In this document: piece by piece, positions 1 through 9,790 of the stretch
Position numbering within the stretch: position 1 is the first letter of the stretch
Layout: every line of letters begins with the position of its first letter
Source: Dryocosmus kuriphilus
Lineage: Eukaryota; Arthropoda; Insecta; Hymenoptera; Cynipidae
Length of the DNA stretch: 64,000 nt
Direction: 5' to 3'
Assembly: GCA_038277395.1 (NCBI GenBank)
Contig: CM076191.1
Coordinates: 32,077,936-32,141,935 of the forward strand
Made by a program: the position numbers and the translations under genes
The notes under the pieces: generated by a model
What the model was told of the DNA's origin: nothing
What the model saw: only the letters and a program-made list of their open reading frames with translations
The model's database searches: none

Positions 1-549
1 TAGGATGTTTGTTTTACTCATAAATATATCATTTTTTAAATAAAAAATAGTACCTTTCAATCATAAAAAAAGTAAGATATAAATTATTTTTGAATCTGTC
101 TTATATAAAAATCTGTGATGTGATAAAATCCGTTTGTGATTCTAATACAGATAAACATTGAAATTGCTGTTTGTCTGACTTTACATTATGTAAATAGATC
201 TAATGTTGTGGGGACCCCAAACACTGCCAGCGCATGCTCTAGTGTGGTAAGGAGTGAGAGGGAAGAGCTGCGCGTCTGCCTGGCCCGGCCAAGATAGCGC
301 GGTGAGGGAAGAGAGCTGCGTATATGCCAGGCTAAATTTCCGTTCGGTCCGCCGCGTGGCGTGACGGTCGGTCAAAGTTCGGCGCTCGGCCGTTCACTGC
401 TCAAGGAAAAGTGTACCTAGCGTGCCAATAGAAGTATTCACTTCAAAAATGTATTTGACTTTTAATAGTGATTATGTTACAATGTTTCTGATGACGCTTT
501 TGATTTTATACTAAACAAAAATTCCCTTTTACTGTTAAGCAAAGTGAGA
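1..549. other. Intergenic, no gene recognised
   Basis: AT-rich sequence with a GC-rich island at about 200-420. No open frame with recognisable similarity was seen on either strand. The island may be part of an old repeat, but no partner copy was found in this window. Confidence 0.5.
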
Positions 550-700
550 ACTCTTTTAATTGTATTTCACCGACTTGTCCTCTAGATCAAACACGTAGTA
601 CCGCAGTTACTGCTTGTTCCGCCACAGTAATTTTAAAGTCCAAGCTTTTTGGTGCCACAGCCAGGTGTCGCCTCTCCCGCTGCTTCTGTAGGAAGTCTGT
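550..700 (+). repeat. Left inverted terminal repeat of DIRS element
   Basis: The stretch from about 599 to 695 is closely matched, as reverse complement, by about 3750-3846 (shared core CCGCAGTTACTGCTT, then TTTAAAGTCCAAGC). The outer part, about 550-590 (TGTATTTCACCG and GTCCTCTAGA), matches the inverse of 3556-3600 in the internal complementary region instead. The exact outer end is judged only from where similarity fades. Confidence 0.75.
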
Positions 701-1089
701 ACCGATGGTATAGTAGGTTCCTAACTGACCCGTAGTAGACTCCAAAAGCTGTTTGGGTAACCGCGTTGGTTACCGGCGTTTCGTCCCGGGTCCACTTGTG
801 TGGACTCATCAGTGTGGCTGATTACACAAGTGAACCCTGCCACAGACGCCTTGGGGATACGAGGAGATGTGATTCTCCGATCACCCATCCGAGATGTAGG
901 CGCGCTCGATGCTGCTTAACTTCCCTGAGAGCGCAGATGGTGACGTTGTCGATGAGCTACTGAAGTTCACGCTAGTCGGTCTGTATTAAGACCTAATGGC
1001 GAGTCCTTACACTTCTCTTCTTGTCATTACGTTGTTCTGTGCGTTCCGCATAACATCAGTGTGTTAATTACTAGTGAAAAATATCAACT

Positions 1090-1290
1090 ATGAGTTCATC
1101 ATCAGAGAGCACATCATCCCAAGAGGACTATAAGCATCGTCATAAGAAGAGGAAGCGCTCTTCGAAGAAGAAAATGCGGCGGAAGCTAAAAAAAAAAAAA
1201 CTAGAAAGAGAGATGCGAAGAATGAAGCATGCTCTTTCGCGTGGGAGAAGCTCGGTATATTCGACTTCATCGTCGCGCAACTCTCGATGA
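1090..1290 (+). pseudogene. Ser/Arg/Lys-rich N-terminal part of DIRS ORF1
   Basis: A 66-residue open frame starting MSSSSESTSSQEDYKHR, followed by a strongly basic tract and then RSSVYSTSSSRNSR before a stop. SR-like basic N-termini are common in DIRS gag-like proteins and suggest RNA binding. Further serine/arginine-coding sequence continues out of frame to about 1560, so this is the first piece of a frameshifted ORF. Assignment rests mainly on its position, just inside the left inverted repeat and upstream of the gag-like block. Confidence 0.5.
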
Positions 1291-1583
1291 GGACGCTCTG
1301 GACATCAGCGCACCCCAATCTCGTCAGACGAGGTAAGTCTAAACACTGAGCGTATCCCGAGATCAACGCCATCCGTTATAGGCGTGAGTGAACGCGAACA
1401 AAGCTGTCGGGGCCGTGAGTCTAGGTCCTCCCGGAGGCAGAGTAGAGAGCGTACTCCGCGAGAAGCGTCGTACTCAAGCCCCGAGACAAAACGAAACGTA
1501 GAGCGTCGCCTGCGAGGCGAGGCACGTCAAATCGTTCACGTAGTCGCTCAAGGTTAAGGGCGTGCTCTGAAAATAATGGAAAA

Positions 1584-1775
1584 ATGGATGAGCGCCATAC
1601 TGAGGAAAATAAAGATGGCGGCCAAAATCCACAATCATTAAATGCAGAGGCTGCTGCTCTGCCGGTAACAGCGGAGGACTCACTACTCACGCTGTTAGAA
1701 GAGGGCGCTCAAGAAGCAATTACCTCAGTGCTCCTATACATGCCTCGATTTCAGAGTTGTGGACAAAGATTATGA
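1584..1775 (+). pseudogene. Possible middle fragment of DIRS ORF1
   Basis: An open frame of 63 codons (MDERHTEENKDGGQNPQSLN onward) between the SR-rich block and the gag-like block. No domain is recognised. Composition and position fit a piece of the same decayed ORF1, which then shifts frame before 1844. Confidence 0.3.
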
Positions 1776-1843
1776 AATCAGGCTTGCCAAAGGAAATCGG
1801 GAAAAAACTAATTAAATAATATCAGCCAGCAGAAAAATATCCC

Positions 1844-2203
1844 ATGATGGGAGCGCCCCGACTCAACCCTGAAATAAAGTCTGGCATGGGTGGAACGGCC
1901 ATAAAAAAGGACCAGTACCAAGAAGTAGCTGAAACTCAGCTTGGAGCAGCGACTAGTGCTATTGGTCGAGTCCTCACTGTATTGTCAGATGCCAAAAAAG
2001 CAGCTAAGGTACTGGAATCAAATGAAATGACTCCGGTGTTCGCAACTATTAGTGATGTAGGCAGGATCCTAATTGGCCTTCAACACAGACTGTCAATAAC
2101 GCGTAGATCATTCACAATTCCGTCCTTCAGCCAATTGCTAAATAAAATTGCCGATGAGGTAAGTGTAGACACCTTCTTATTCGGCGAAAATTTTGCAGAA
2201 TAG
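1844..2203 (+). pseudogene. DIRS gag-like (ORF1) fragment
   Basis: A 119-residue frame with the block APRLNPEI, then a lysine/glutamine-rich turn, QLGAATSAIGRVL, and a helical stretch ending LFGENFAE. The pattern of an AP-x-LNPEI block followed by QxQLGxxxSAIGR is familiar from the capsid-like ORF1 of DIRS elements, where it precedes the RT. A TAG stop ends it, and the next 300 bases hold only broken pieces, so the protein is truncated. Calling it gag relies on this pattern and on gene order; no structural domain was tested. Confidence 0.55.
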
Positions 2204-2508
2204 CTCAAATCTGCTAAAAAGATCGAGAAATTAACCAAGGACATTACAAAATCTGTTCAAAGCTTGAGCTTTGTTGACCCTTAGTTGACTAAGGGAAGCC
2301 TGAATAACAAAGATTCGACTGCCGGACCATCATTTACAACGAAAAATAATTTAAACTGGAAAGCCCTCTTTAAGAAAAACTCACGAACCCGTGCAGGGGA
2401 AGGGGGCAAGGATCTCGTGACACGCAGACAGGCATCACGAGGCCGGAGAACTTAGCGGTAAGTAAGAGGGCAGGTCGCCTAAAGTATTTTCTTAACGAGT
2501 AGGATAAA

Positions 2509-3149
2509 GTGACAACTGACCCGTCCATATTGAAATACGTCAAAGGGTACAGTCTGCCTTTTAACAAATCACCCACTCAATTGGGCAAACCAACAGAAGC
2601 CATACTGTCAGCCAAAGAGAAGTCGAGGACGGCTAAAACTATCTCTCAGCTGCAAGGTATAGGAGCGGTTTCCCCTTTTGAATTATGCGAGGAAGCGTTT
2701 TTGTTTCCATATTTTTTAAGGGAAAAGGCGAATGGTGAAGATCGGTTCATCCTTAACCTGAAAAAACTAAATGAATTTAACCGACTTCTCACTTTAAAAT
2801 TGAAGACATGAAAACTGTCTTACGACTTGTAAACAGGAATGATTTCATGTCGGTAATAGACCTGAAAGATGTTTATCTCATGGTTCCTGTAACGGAAGAA
2901 CATCAAAAGTTTCTTCGTTTCTCACTCCAGAGTGTCATTTACGAATTCGGATGCTTGCCCTTCGGGCTTTGCACAGCGCCGTTTGTCTTTACAAAACTGC
3001 TCAAGCCTATCATAGAAAATGTAAGAAGTGAAGGCATTGTTTTCATAATATATTTATATGACATTTTAATCATAAATAAAATGGAGGCCGAGTGCAGACG
3101 TCTTAAGAACACAACTGTTGTTGGAATCTCTGGGATTTATAGTGAGTGA
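2509..3149 (+). pseudogene. DIRS reverse transcriptase, frameshifted
   Basis: Two overlapping frames (2509-2811 and 2808-3149) together give most of an RT palm and fingers. The first has the block FPYFLREKANGEDRFILNLK. The second has VIDLKDVYLMVPV, then the DIRS hallmark CLPFGLCTAPFVFTKLLKP, then YLYDILII where a working enzyme has Y-x-D-D. A one-base shift near 2805 separates them, and the first of the two catalytic aspartates in the last motif is replaced by Y, so the polymerase is inactive. Downstream, the frame near 3169-3220 reads like the start of the RT/RNase H linker before the recombinase fragment takes over. Confidence 0.8.
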
Positions 3150-3179
3150 AGACAAAAGTCAACTCGAACCTTCGCAAAT

Positions 3180-3473
3180 ATGTACATTCTTAGGTTTCAT
3201 AATCGACGGCAGGGAGTTTTGTATCCAGCTAACATGCTCGAAGAAAGTGGTGTAGACACTGAGATTTTTTCAGCACACAGCACTCGTCACGCAGCAACAT
3301 CGGCTGCAGTTCGTCGGGGCACAAGCATCGAAAATATTCGTAAGGCAGCTGAATGGGCGGCAAATTCATCAGTCTTTGCGCGATTTTATAATCGGCCTGT
3401 GGTACAATCAACAACGTCTGCATCAGCCATCACTCGAGATCAGTGCATATACAAAATATCGAAGACTAATTAG
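3180..3473 (+). pseudogene. DIRS tyrosine recombinase, C-terminal end only
   Basis: From about residue 30 the frame reads FSAHSTRHAATSAAVRRG, containing the box II H-x-x-R of tyrosine recombinases, and then ENIRKAAEWAANSSVFARFY, whose final Y sits where the catalytic tyrosine is expected. The first 20 or so residues are out-of-frame RT sequence, showing that an internal deletion fused the two parts. Box I arginine and the N-terminal domain are missing. In an intact element this enzyme would insert the circular DNA copy. Confidence 0.75.
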
Positions 3474-3555
3474 CTAATGTATGCTTGACTAAATAAAAGT
3501 CTAACAAGTAAAAAAAGTGGAGCAAAAAGTTGCATCATGCTTTAAACATCTACGT

Positions 3556-3668
3556 ATTTGTTCTAGAGGACGAAGCGGTGGAATACAGTTGGAAGATTGA
3601 ACGAACTTACCTTAAGTGAAGTTCAATCGGAATTGTATTAGCCGCCTCGTCCGAATAGATCAAACCCA
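3556..3668 (+). repeat. Internal complementary region of DIRS element
   Basis: Positions 3560-3590 (TTCTAGAGGACGAAGCGGTG) are the inverted complement of 560-590 in the left end. Positions 3608-3664 (CTTAAGTGAAGTTCAATCGG and following) are the inverted complement of about 3843-3903 in the right end. In DIRS elements this region templates completion of the ends during circular replication. Confidence 0.75.
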
Positions 3669-3744
3669 CCACACCCCGAACATTTTTTAAAATAAAATAT
3701 TCCCCTCTAGCGTATTTTTGCTCATCTTTAAAATATAATTACGA

Positions 3745-3905
3745 GAAGAGAAGCAGCGGGGGACGCGACGACGCCTGGCTGTGGCGACAAAAAGCTTGGA
3801 CTTTAAAATTACTGTGGCGGAATAAGCAGTAACTGCGGCACTACTGATCTATTGGGAAGAGGCGGCTCATACAATTCCGATTGAATTTCACTTAAGGTAA
3901 GCACT
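3745..3905 (+). repeat. Right inverted terminal repeat of DIRS element
   Basis: The segment 3750-3846 mirrors 599-695, and the outer 60 bases mirror the second half of the internal complementary region. Similarity stops just after CTTAAGGTAAG, taken as the element end. Confidence 0.75.
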
Positions 3906-3967
3906 GTTTGTGTACTGTTTGTGGTCTTTTTTCCAGAAAATGGGATGTGTTTCATATTTTTAAAAAA

Positions 3968-5227
3968 TCTGCCCGCTGCGCGGGCACATTCTCATCGCGC
4001 GCTACGCGCGCCGCGCTTCGCGCGAAGTATGAGCGCGCCTAGGGCGCGCGTCTGTTGGCACTCGCGCTTGATAGATTATTCACCTCGCGCTACGCGCTCG
4101 GTGTTTATAGATCGTATAAACCTTTAAATTAGAAATTACAAAAGAAATTATTTTACTTAAGGCTCTATCGCCCTTAAGGAATACATTCTCATCATGACAC
4201 TCGCGCTTCGCGCTCGATAATTACGTTTCTTTAAAACACATTATAGATTGGTAAAGCTCTTTTTGATTTTCCAAATTTTTACAATACAGGATTTCGATTC
4301 TTAAAAGTAAAACGATGAGTCTTATAAATAAATTTTGTAGCTATTTCCAAGGTGAACAATTCTGCTTGTTAATATTTTCTCATATCTTGCACAGTTTTGC
4401 TGAAAAGTGGTTTTCTTTATATTTCATAACATATTTCACGAATAACTCAAAAACCACGCGTCTGATCAAAAAAATGATAGAGAGCAAATTTGTAGACAAT
4501 TTGGAGACGAACAACTTTGTTTATTATTATTTTTCCGTATCTTCCATAGTTTGGCGGAAAATTTGAAATCTTTAATTTTTAATAACGTTTTATCGATTAA
4601 ACCAAAAACCGTGCATTTTATGAAAAAATGGTTAAAACAAGATTTGTAGATCTTTTTAAATTGAACAACTTTGTTCTTTACCATTTTTTGGTATCTTGAA
4701 TATTTTGGCGGGAAACCACAGTTTTTAAATTTTAATAGCGTTTTCTTGATTAAAACAAAAACCGTTCATTTTATCAAAAACGGTTAAGACAAAATTTGTA
4801 GATTTTTTTGAGATGAACAATTTTACTTCCTTACGTTTTTTTTTGTATCTCTGATAGTTTAGCCGGAAAATGGATTTTTTGATTTTGTGAAAACCGTTTT
4901 TGATGGATAAAACCATAACCGTTGGTCAAAAACCGCTGGTTAACGAACTCGTCCTTTCTTTTTGGACCTTAAAGAAGTGTGCCAAAGCGCAATCCAATCC
5001 GATTAGTCCTTCGAAAGTTATCGTGGGAACAGACGACGACAACGACAACGACAACGACGACAACGACAACGACGACAACGACAACGACGACAACGCCAAC
5101 AGACAGACAGACACGGTCGTAAAAACCATTTTTTCGGATTCAGGAGGTCTTAAAACGTGGAGATTTCATGAAATCCGCGAAAGTCAAATTTTGCATAAAT
5201 CTAATACCTTCTCTGATGAGAATGTAA
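3968..5227 (-). mobile_element. HINE-like element, copy A (full length)
   Basis: Read on the minus strand, the copy starts after a T-run with ACATTCTCATC, then a block that matches in all copies, a GTC/GTT-rich minisatellite (5033-5100), four tandem units of about 155 bp (about 4945 down to 4330), a GC-rich cluster of short palindromes, GATGAGAATGT, and a hairpin GCCCGC-GCA-GCGGGC ending in AGA before another T-run. Subterminal inverted repeat, terminal hairpin, internal tandem repeats and insertion in T tracts are the structure of Helentron-associated non-autonomous elements (DINE-1 is the fly example). No protein is encoded; open frames here are accidents of the repeats. Confidence 0.7.
5033..5100. 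repeat. GAC/AAC minisatellite inside HINE copy A
   Basis: Tandem array of GACAAC-type hexamers and nonamers; copy number differs between family members (compare 7397-7455, 37318-37350, 51608-51640, 52748-52800, 54030-54062). It lies at the same place in every copy, so it is a built-in, fast-changing part of the element. Confidence 0.85.
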
Positions 5228-5523
5228 TAAAAGCCACAGTTTTTTCACTATCCCAACTCATTATAGCACGATAGCACGATTTAGTTGAATGTTTTTGAAC
5301 GAGAGGCGAACAAGGCAGAACGTGCACATTGCACAAATGACGTCCTCGTCCTCACTGAACCGAATTATGTTTGAAGTGCCGAATCTCTTCGGATGACATT
5401 CGTGCTGCCTCGGTATATTCGTCAATTACCACTAATGCTTCCGCATATACTGAGAGGTCTAAAGGGTGACTTTGGCTTAAAATTCCGAGAAAAGCCTCCT
5501 GCTTATGAATATCCAGGGTACTT

Positions 5524-5735
5524 TTTCGAAATGCAGTGTCTATTCATACCGAAATTTCGGGATAAATAGCCCAGAATTTCTTGGTGGAGGGGAAGGCACC
5601 CCTGTGACTGGTCATAAAAATAGTTTTAGTTATACCCTTACTCCTTTTCAGTGTTTTGCAGGGGACGGGAAGGCACCCCTGTGATCGAAATTTTGGTATA
5701 TGAATAGTGCAGACCGTTAATTTAATCGGCTATTC
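5524..5735. repeat. Short foldback repeat with GTGAC core
   Basis: Inverted arms: 5530-5560 (GTCTATTCATACCGAAATTT) against about 5685-5735, enclosing two units of the GTGACTGGTCA/GGCACCCCTGTGA sequence that also forms the tandem core of the foldback at 28.6-29.5 kb and occurs at 52.46-52.58 kb. Confidence 0.55.
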
Positions 5736-6471
5736 ATACCAAATTAATAGAAACGGCCTTTTCGAAAAGTTGGTGGGGTATTGTTTAAACAAGTTTTTTT
5801 TAAAAAAACAAATGCAGTATTTATGAAAATCAAAATTCTGTAAAATATCCCTTATGGAAAAAAAGTATTGGTAAATATTGGTTCCAGTACTTTTTTCGCG
5901 AAAAAATATTGGATTTCAAATACTTATTCGCGAAAAAGTATTAGATCTAATACTTACCAATCCTTCTTTTTCATAAGAGATGTTTCGGAAAATATGAACC
6001 AAGAAAACACTTTTTTCCCTTTATACTTTTTTTGTACAATTAACCGTTTTCATGATATATCTATATATAATTAGTTAGCTATTATAATATAGTTATTGGC
6101 CCGAAAAATTTCGAAAAAAATGCAAATTGCTTTTCAAAATTTCGACCTGCATGTTTTCGATAGATTTTTGTATGGTTTATTATTATTTATTTTAAATTAA
6201 CAATTTGACCCCTATTTTCAAACAAACAAAATTTGGTTTTTGTTTAAATTTGAACCCCCTTTTTTGGTCTCAAAATAAAGCTTACGATTCTCACTTTCGA
6301 TGCCGGGACGAACAAAATGACGTTTTTCGAGAAATTAAATTTCGTCCATCCTGTTACAGGGAAAACACCTGTTTCCCTGATTTTTTATTTTGAAAAGTGA
6401 AGGTCAGATTTATAATTTAAAAAAATGTTTATTACCATCCGATAGACCGTACAAAAATATATCAAAAAAAA
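5736..6471. other. AT-rich intergenic stretch
   Basis: No gene recognised. It holds a short palindromic patch at about 5868-5965, where ATTGGTAAATATTGG and CGCGAAAAA recur in both orientations. The remainder is low-complexity A/T sequence. Confidence 0.5.
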
Positions 6472-7577
6472 TCTGCCCGCTTTGCGGGCACATTCTCATC
6501 GCGCGCTTCGCGCGAAGTATGAGCGCCCCTGAGGCGCGCGTCTGTTGGCACTCGCGCTTCGCGCTCGATAATTACATTTTTTTAAAACACATTGTAGATT
6601 GGTAAAGTTTTTTAGTGATTTTCCAAATTTTCACAATAGAGGATTTCGATTCTTAAAAGTAAAACGATGAGTCTTATAAATAAATTTTGTGGCTCTTTCC
6701 AAGGTGAACAATTCTGCTTGTTAATATTTTCTCATATCTTGCACAGTTTTGCTGAAAAGTGTTTTTCTTTATATTTCATAACATGTTTCACGAATAACTC
6801 AAAAAATACGCGTCTGCTCAAAAAAATAATAGATAACAATTTTATAGATCTTTTTGAGGCGAACAACTTTGTTTAACATTATTTTTCTGTATCTTGCATA
6901 CTTTGGCGGGAAATTTGAGAACCTTGATTTTTAATAACGTTTTATCGATTAAAACAAAAACCGTGCATTTTATGAAAAAATGGTTAAAACAAAATTTGTA
7001 GATCTTTTTAAATTGAACAACTTTGTTCTTTACCATTTTTTTTTTTTTTTGTATCTTGAATATTTTGGCGGAAAACCACAGTTTTTAAATTTTAATAGCG
7101 TTTTCTTGATTAAAACAAAAACCGTTCATTTTATCAAAAAACGGTTAAGACAAAATTTGTAGATTTTTTTAAGATGAACAATTTTACTTTCTTACATTTT
7201 TTTCGTATCTCTCATATTTTAGCCGGAAAATGGATTTTTTGATTTTGTGAAAACCGTTCTTGATGGATAAAACCATAACCGTTGGTCAAAAACCGCTGGT
7301 TAACGAACTCGTCCTTTCTTTTTACCCCTTAAAGAAGTGTACCAAAGCGCACTCCAATCCGATTAGTCTTTCGAAAGTTATCGTGGGAACAGACTCCGAC
7401 AACGGCGACAACAGCGACGACAACAACAACAACGACGACGACGACAACGACAACAGACAGAAACCGTCGTAAAAACCGTTTTTTCGGATTCAGGAGGTCT
7501 CAAAGCGTGGAGATTTCATGAAATCCGCGAAAGTCAAATTTTGCATAAATCTAATAATTTCTGTGATGAGAATGTAA
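6472..7577 (-). mobile_element. HINE-like element, copy B
   Basis: Same order as copy A, bounded by the hairpin TCTGCCCGCTTTGCGGGC on the left and GATGAGAATGT on the right. It lacks part of the GC-rich palindrome cluster (the AAGGCTCTATCGCCCTTAAG block of copy A is absent) and is correspondingly shorter. The minisatellite at 7397-7455 has a different mix of GAC and AAC triplets. Confidence 0.7.
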
Positions 7578-8399
7578 TATGAAGGTTAACATTTTGTTTA
7601 TTCCATGCGAAAGCTTACGAAAGTACTTTCTGTACTTTCCTGGGTACGCCACTGCTTCGACGAGTAAAGTAGGGGAGACGCGCTCCAGACAATGCTCATT
7701 CTATGATTACGAAATTATACAATTTTGAATTTTCGCCTCCGAATTTCAATATTTTGTAGAATTTAAGGTTTCAAGGCATATTCAATAAGGCAAAGACATG
7801 CACGTCGTACATTAGTCAAATTTTCTGAGGCGACTTGAACACGTCTTTTACAGCAGTTGTAACAGTGAAAGATTTATTAATCGGATATTTAAGTAAATTT
7901 AATCTAATCTAATCGTTTACATATCGCAACTCATTGGACACAAACAGAAGTTTGCACTATTATTTTAATCTTCACGAGTTATTAAAATATTGAAAACGAT
8001 TGAAAAGTGGTTAATTTTAATATTAAAAAATAATCCTAAAAATAATAACATTTTTGAGTACATAGAAAAATCTCGCGCTTGTTAGGTACAAAAGTTGGAT
8101 AAAAATACTAGAAACAATATTGGCTACTACATTGGAACTTATCGCCGCATTTACATATATAAATATATGTCATATATTGACATATATGAATTTAAACGTG
8201 CCTTACATCATCGCATGTCAGTCCTTGATAAAATTTTATCGTTAAATCGCAATCAAACTTTGCTCGATTTAACAAAGCGTATTGGATAAAATCCTGAGAG
8301 ATGAAATTATAAAGTAGGTTACATCAAATTATAAATGATAAATAAGAGCTGAAGATAAAGAATCTAATTAATACTAGACACATGTTTAATAAAAAATTC
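7578..8399. other. Intergenic, no gene recognised
   Basis: AT-rich DNA between a HINE copy and the 3' end of the cutC gene. A 64-codon open frame at 8095-8289 has a Tyr/Ile-rich low-complexity translation with no recognisable domain and is not called. Confidence 0.5.
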
Positions 8400-8405
8400 T
8401 TTATT
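8400..8405 (-). promoter_or_regulatory. Polyadenylation signal of cutC
   Basis: The minus strand reads AATAAA about 26 bases after the cutC stop codon, a usual distance for a cleavage and polyadenylation hexamer. Confidence 0.6.
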
Positions 8406-8430
8406 GATACAAATTCATAAAAGTGGTAGA

Positions 8431-9156
8431 TTATCGTCTTTTTCCTAACACAATATTCACCAGTTCTCTCGACAATTCTTCATCAGTTACCATGACACAA
8501 AACTCAGTTCCACTTCCGATTTTGACATCACTTGAGCGCTTAAGAATTTTTTTAGCTTTTTTCGCCGAGGCATGGAATTCCTTAGCACCAGATCTCTCTT
8601 TAATAGTTTCTAAATTATCCTTAGTGATTCCAGCACCAGGCATGATTATAATTCTTTCTTGAGCTTGTTCAATTAATTTTCTAATTAATGAAATTCCTTC
8701 TAAAGCTGACCCTCTTTGGCCAGAAGTTAAGATCCTTTCGAATCCGATTTCGCACAATGTTTCTAGAGATTTTAGAGGATCCTTAACTTCATCAAAAGCT
8801 CGATGAAAGGTGACAGGAAATGGTCTTGCAGCATTGATAAATTCTTTACAAAAATCGACGTGGATTTCTCCTTCTTCTGTAAGGGCACCAAAAACGAAAC
8901 CGTCTGATTCCAGATTTTTTAGGGCTTCCATATCTATGAGCATTGCATCCATTTCTTCGCGAGAATAAACAAAATTTCCAGCTCTGATCCTGATCATTGC
9001 ATAAATTGGAATCGAGGAAATTCTTCTTATCATGGATAAAAATCCAGAAGTTGGTGTTAATCCACCTTCTGATAATGCAGTGCAAACTTCCAGTCGAGAG
9101 GCGCCACCTTTGATTGCATTTTTCGCAGATTCGATACTGTCGATACAAATTTCCAT
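8431..9156 (-). CDS. cutC: CutC family copper homeostasis protein
   Basis: Encodes 241 residues from MEICIDS to the C-terminal GKRR, close to the length of the CutC TIM-barrel family. Conserved blocks in order: EICIDS at the N-terminus, GGASRLEVCTALSEGGLTPT near residue 20, PVTFHRAFD near 120, FERILTSGQ near 145, IIMPGAG near 175, and EFHASA near 200. CutC proteins are implicated in copper handling in bacteria and animals, although the biochemical reaction is unsettled. The frame could begin nine codons upstream (9183), but CTTTCCAG directly precedes this ATG and the family normally starts at this MEICIDS-type sequence, so I choose 9156. The coding region has no intron and no damage and is likely functional. 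It stands alone among repeats. Confidence 0.9.
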   Translation of the reverse strand: MEICIDSIESAKNAIKGGASRLEVCTALSEGGLTPTSGFLSMIRRISSIPIYAMIRIRAGNFVYSREEMDAMLIDMEALKNLESDGFVFGALTEEGEIHVDFCKEFINAARPFPVTFHRAFDEVKDPLKSLETLCEIGFERILTSGQRGSALEGISLIRKLIEQAQERIIIMPGAGITKDNLETIKERSGAKEFHASAKKAKKILKRSSDVKIGSGTEFCVMVTDEELSRELVNIVLGKRR

Positions 9157-9166
9157 CTGGAAAGAT
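9157..9166 (-). promoter_or_regulatory. Probable splice acceptor just before cutC ATG
   Basis: The minus strand reads ATCTTTCCAG immediately followed by ATGGAAATT. A pyrimidine tract plus AG at the start codon suggests a 5' UTR exon upstream, beyond 9200, with an intron ending here. The upstream exon was not identified. Confidence 0.4.
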
Positions 9167-9183
9167 ATTTTTATCTTTGTCAA

Positions 9184-9790
9184 TTATTTCGTGTGATATT
9201 TATGAATAAAATACATGTAATTGAGAAAAAATTAATTCAGTCAATGACTCGGGATTTAAGTGCATTATTGAAACAACAATAGTTAAAATTTTCCTAGAAA
9301 GTAGGAGTATTTAAAATGATATTTCACTATCAATTATTCAAGAGTTTATCTCACAAATGTGACATAAGAATTTCCAGTAAGATTATATGAGGAAACGCTG
9401 ATTTGATAATCATACCTCGGATTTCCAGATTATGATAACCTTGATTTGTATCTGTCTACAATAAATAAAAGAACATAATGCCTCTGGAGGATTCATCTAC
9501 AGGAAATTGGAAATTTGTCGATAGACACGCGTAATCATGATGATTCGCTAAGTAAGGAACATCGTATTAATCTTTATGATGAAGATTAGGATGTCTGACT
9601 GCGTTTGATACTAAAATTATCTTGAACATATTTGCAGCTTCTATAGTGACGCTCTTGAGGCAATATCTCGGGCAATATCTTTTTCTTATCATGGCTAATC
9701 TTAATACTTATTTCGAGGAGTACATAACTTCAAAATTTAGTGTTCACCGATTTTTTTTTTTGCAAAGTGAAAGCAGAGAGTGATTGAAAT
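9184..9790. other. Upstream region or 5' intron of cutC, no coding sequence
   Basis: No coding sequence recognised. If the acceptor at the cutC ATG is used, this stretch would contain a 5' UTR intron and promoter, but no clear core promoter element could be singled out. Confidence 0.4.

Larger units (their letters stand above)
550..3905 (+). mobile_element. Degenerate DIRS-type (tyrosine recombinase) retrotransposon
   Basis: An element of about 3.35 kb with the order gag-like, reverse transcriptase, tyrosine-recombinase C-terminus, flanked by inverted terminal repeats (about 599-695 against 3750-3846). Between the recombinase and the right repeat lies an internal complementary region (3556-3668). 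Its first part is the inverted complement of the outer left end, and its second part is the inverted complement of the outer right end. That layout is diagnostic of DIRS elements, which replicate through a circular intermediate and integrate by tyrosine recombinase, without the LTRs or target duplications of Gypsy elements. The copy is dead: it has frameshifts and stops, an altered polymerase motif, and a deletion joining the end of the RT to the end of the recombinase, so RNase H and most of the recombinase are gone. Confidence 0.85.

Noticed and set aside
1088..1372. Minus-strand frame over the SR-rich DIRS block
   Set aside because: Shadow of the plus-strand frame; serine/alanine-rich by complementarity.
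3921..4127. Open frames reading RARVCWHSRFAL and similar (also at 6390, 50424, 55019)
   Set aside because: They are translations of the GC-rich palindrome cluster of the HINE family and occur in both orientations; no protein.
3968..5227. Classical cut-and-paste MITE
   Set aside because: The inverted words are subterminal, the hairpin is at one end only, and no target duplication was seen; a Helentron-type structure fits better.
4900..5274. Asn/Asp-rich open frame (also 7260, 37294, 52593, 53832)
   Set aside because: It is the GAC/AAC minisatellite in translation, with lengths varying by repeat number; not a gene.
8846..9148. 100-codon minus-strand frame overlapping cutC
   Set aside because: Out-of-frame shadow of the cutC coding sequence.
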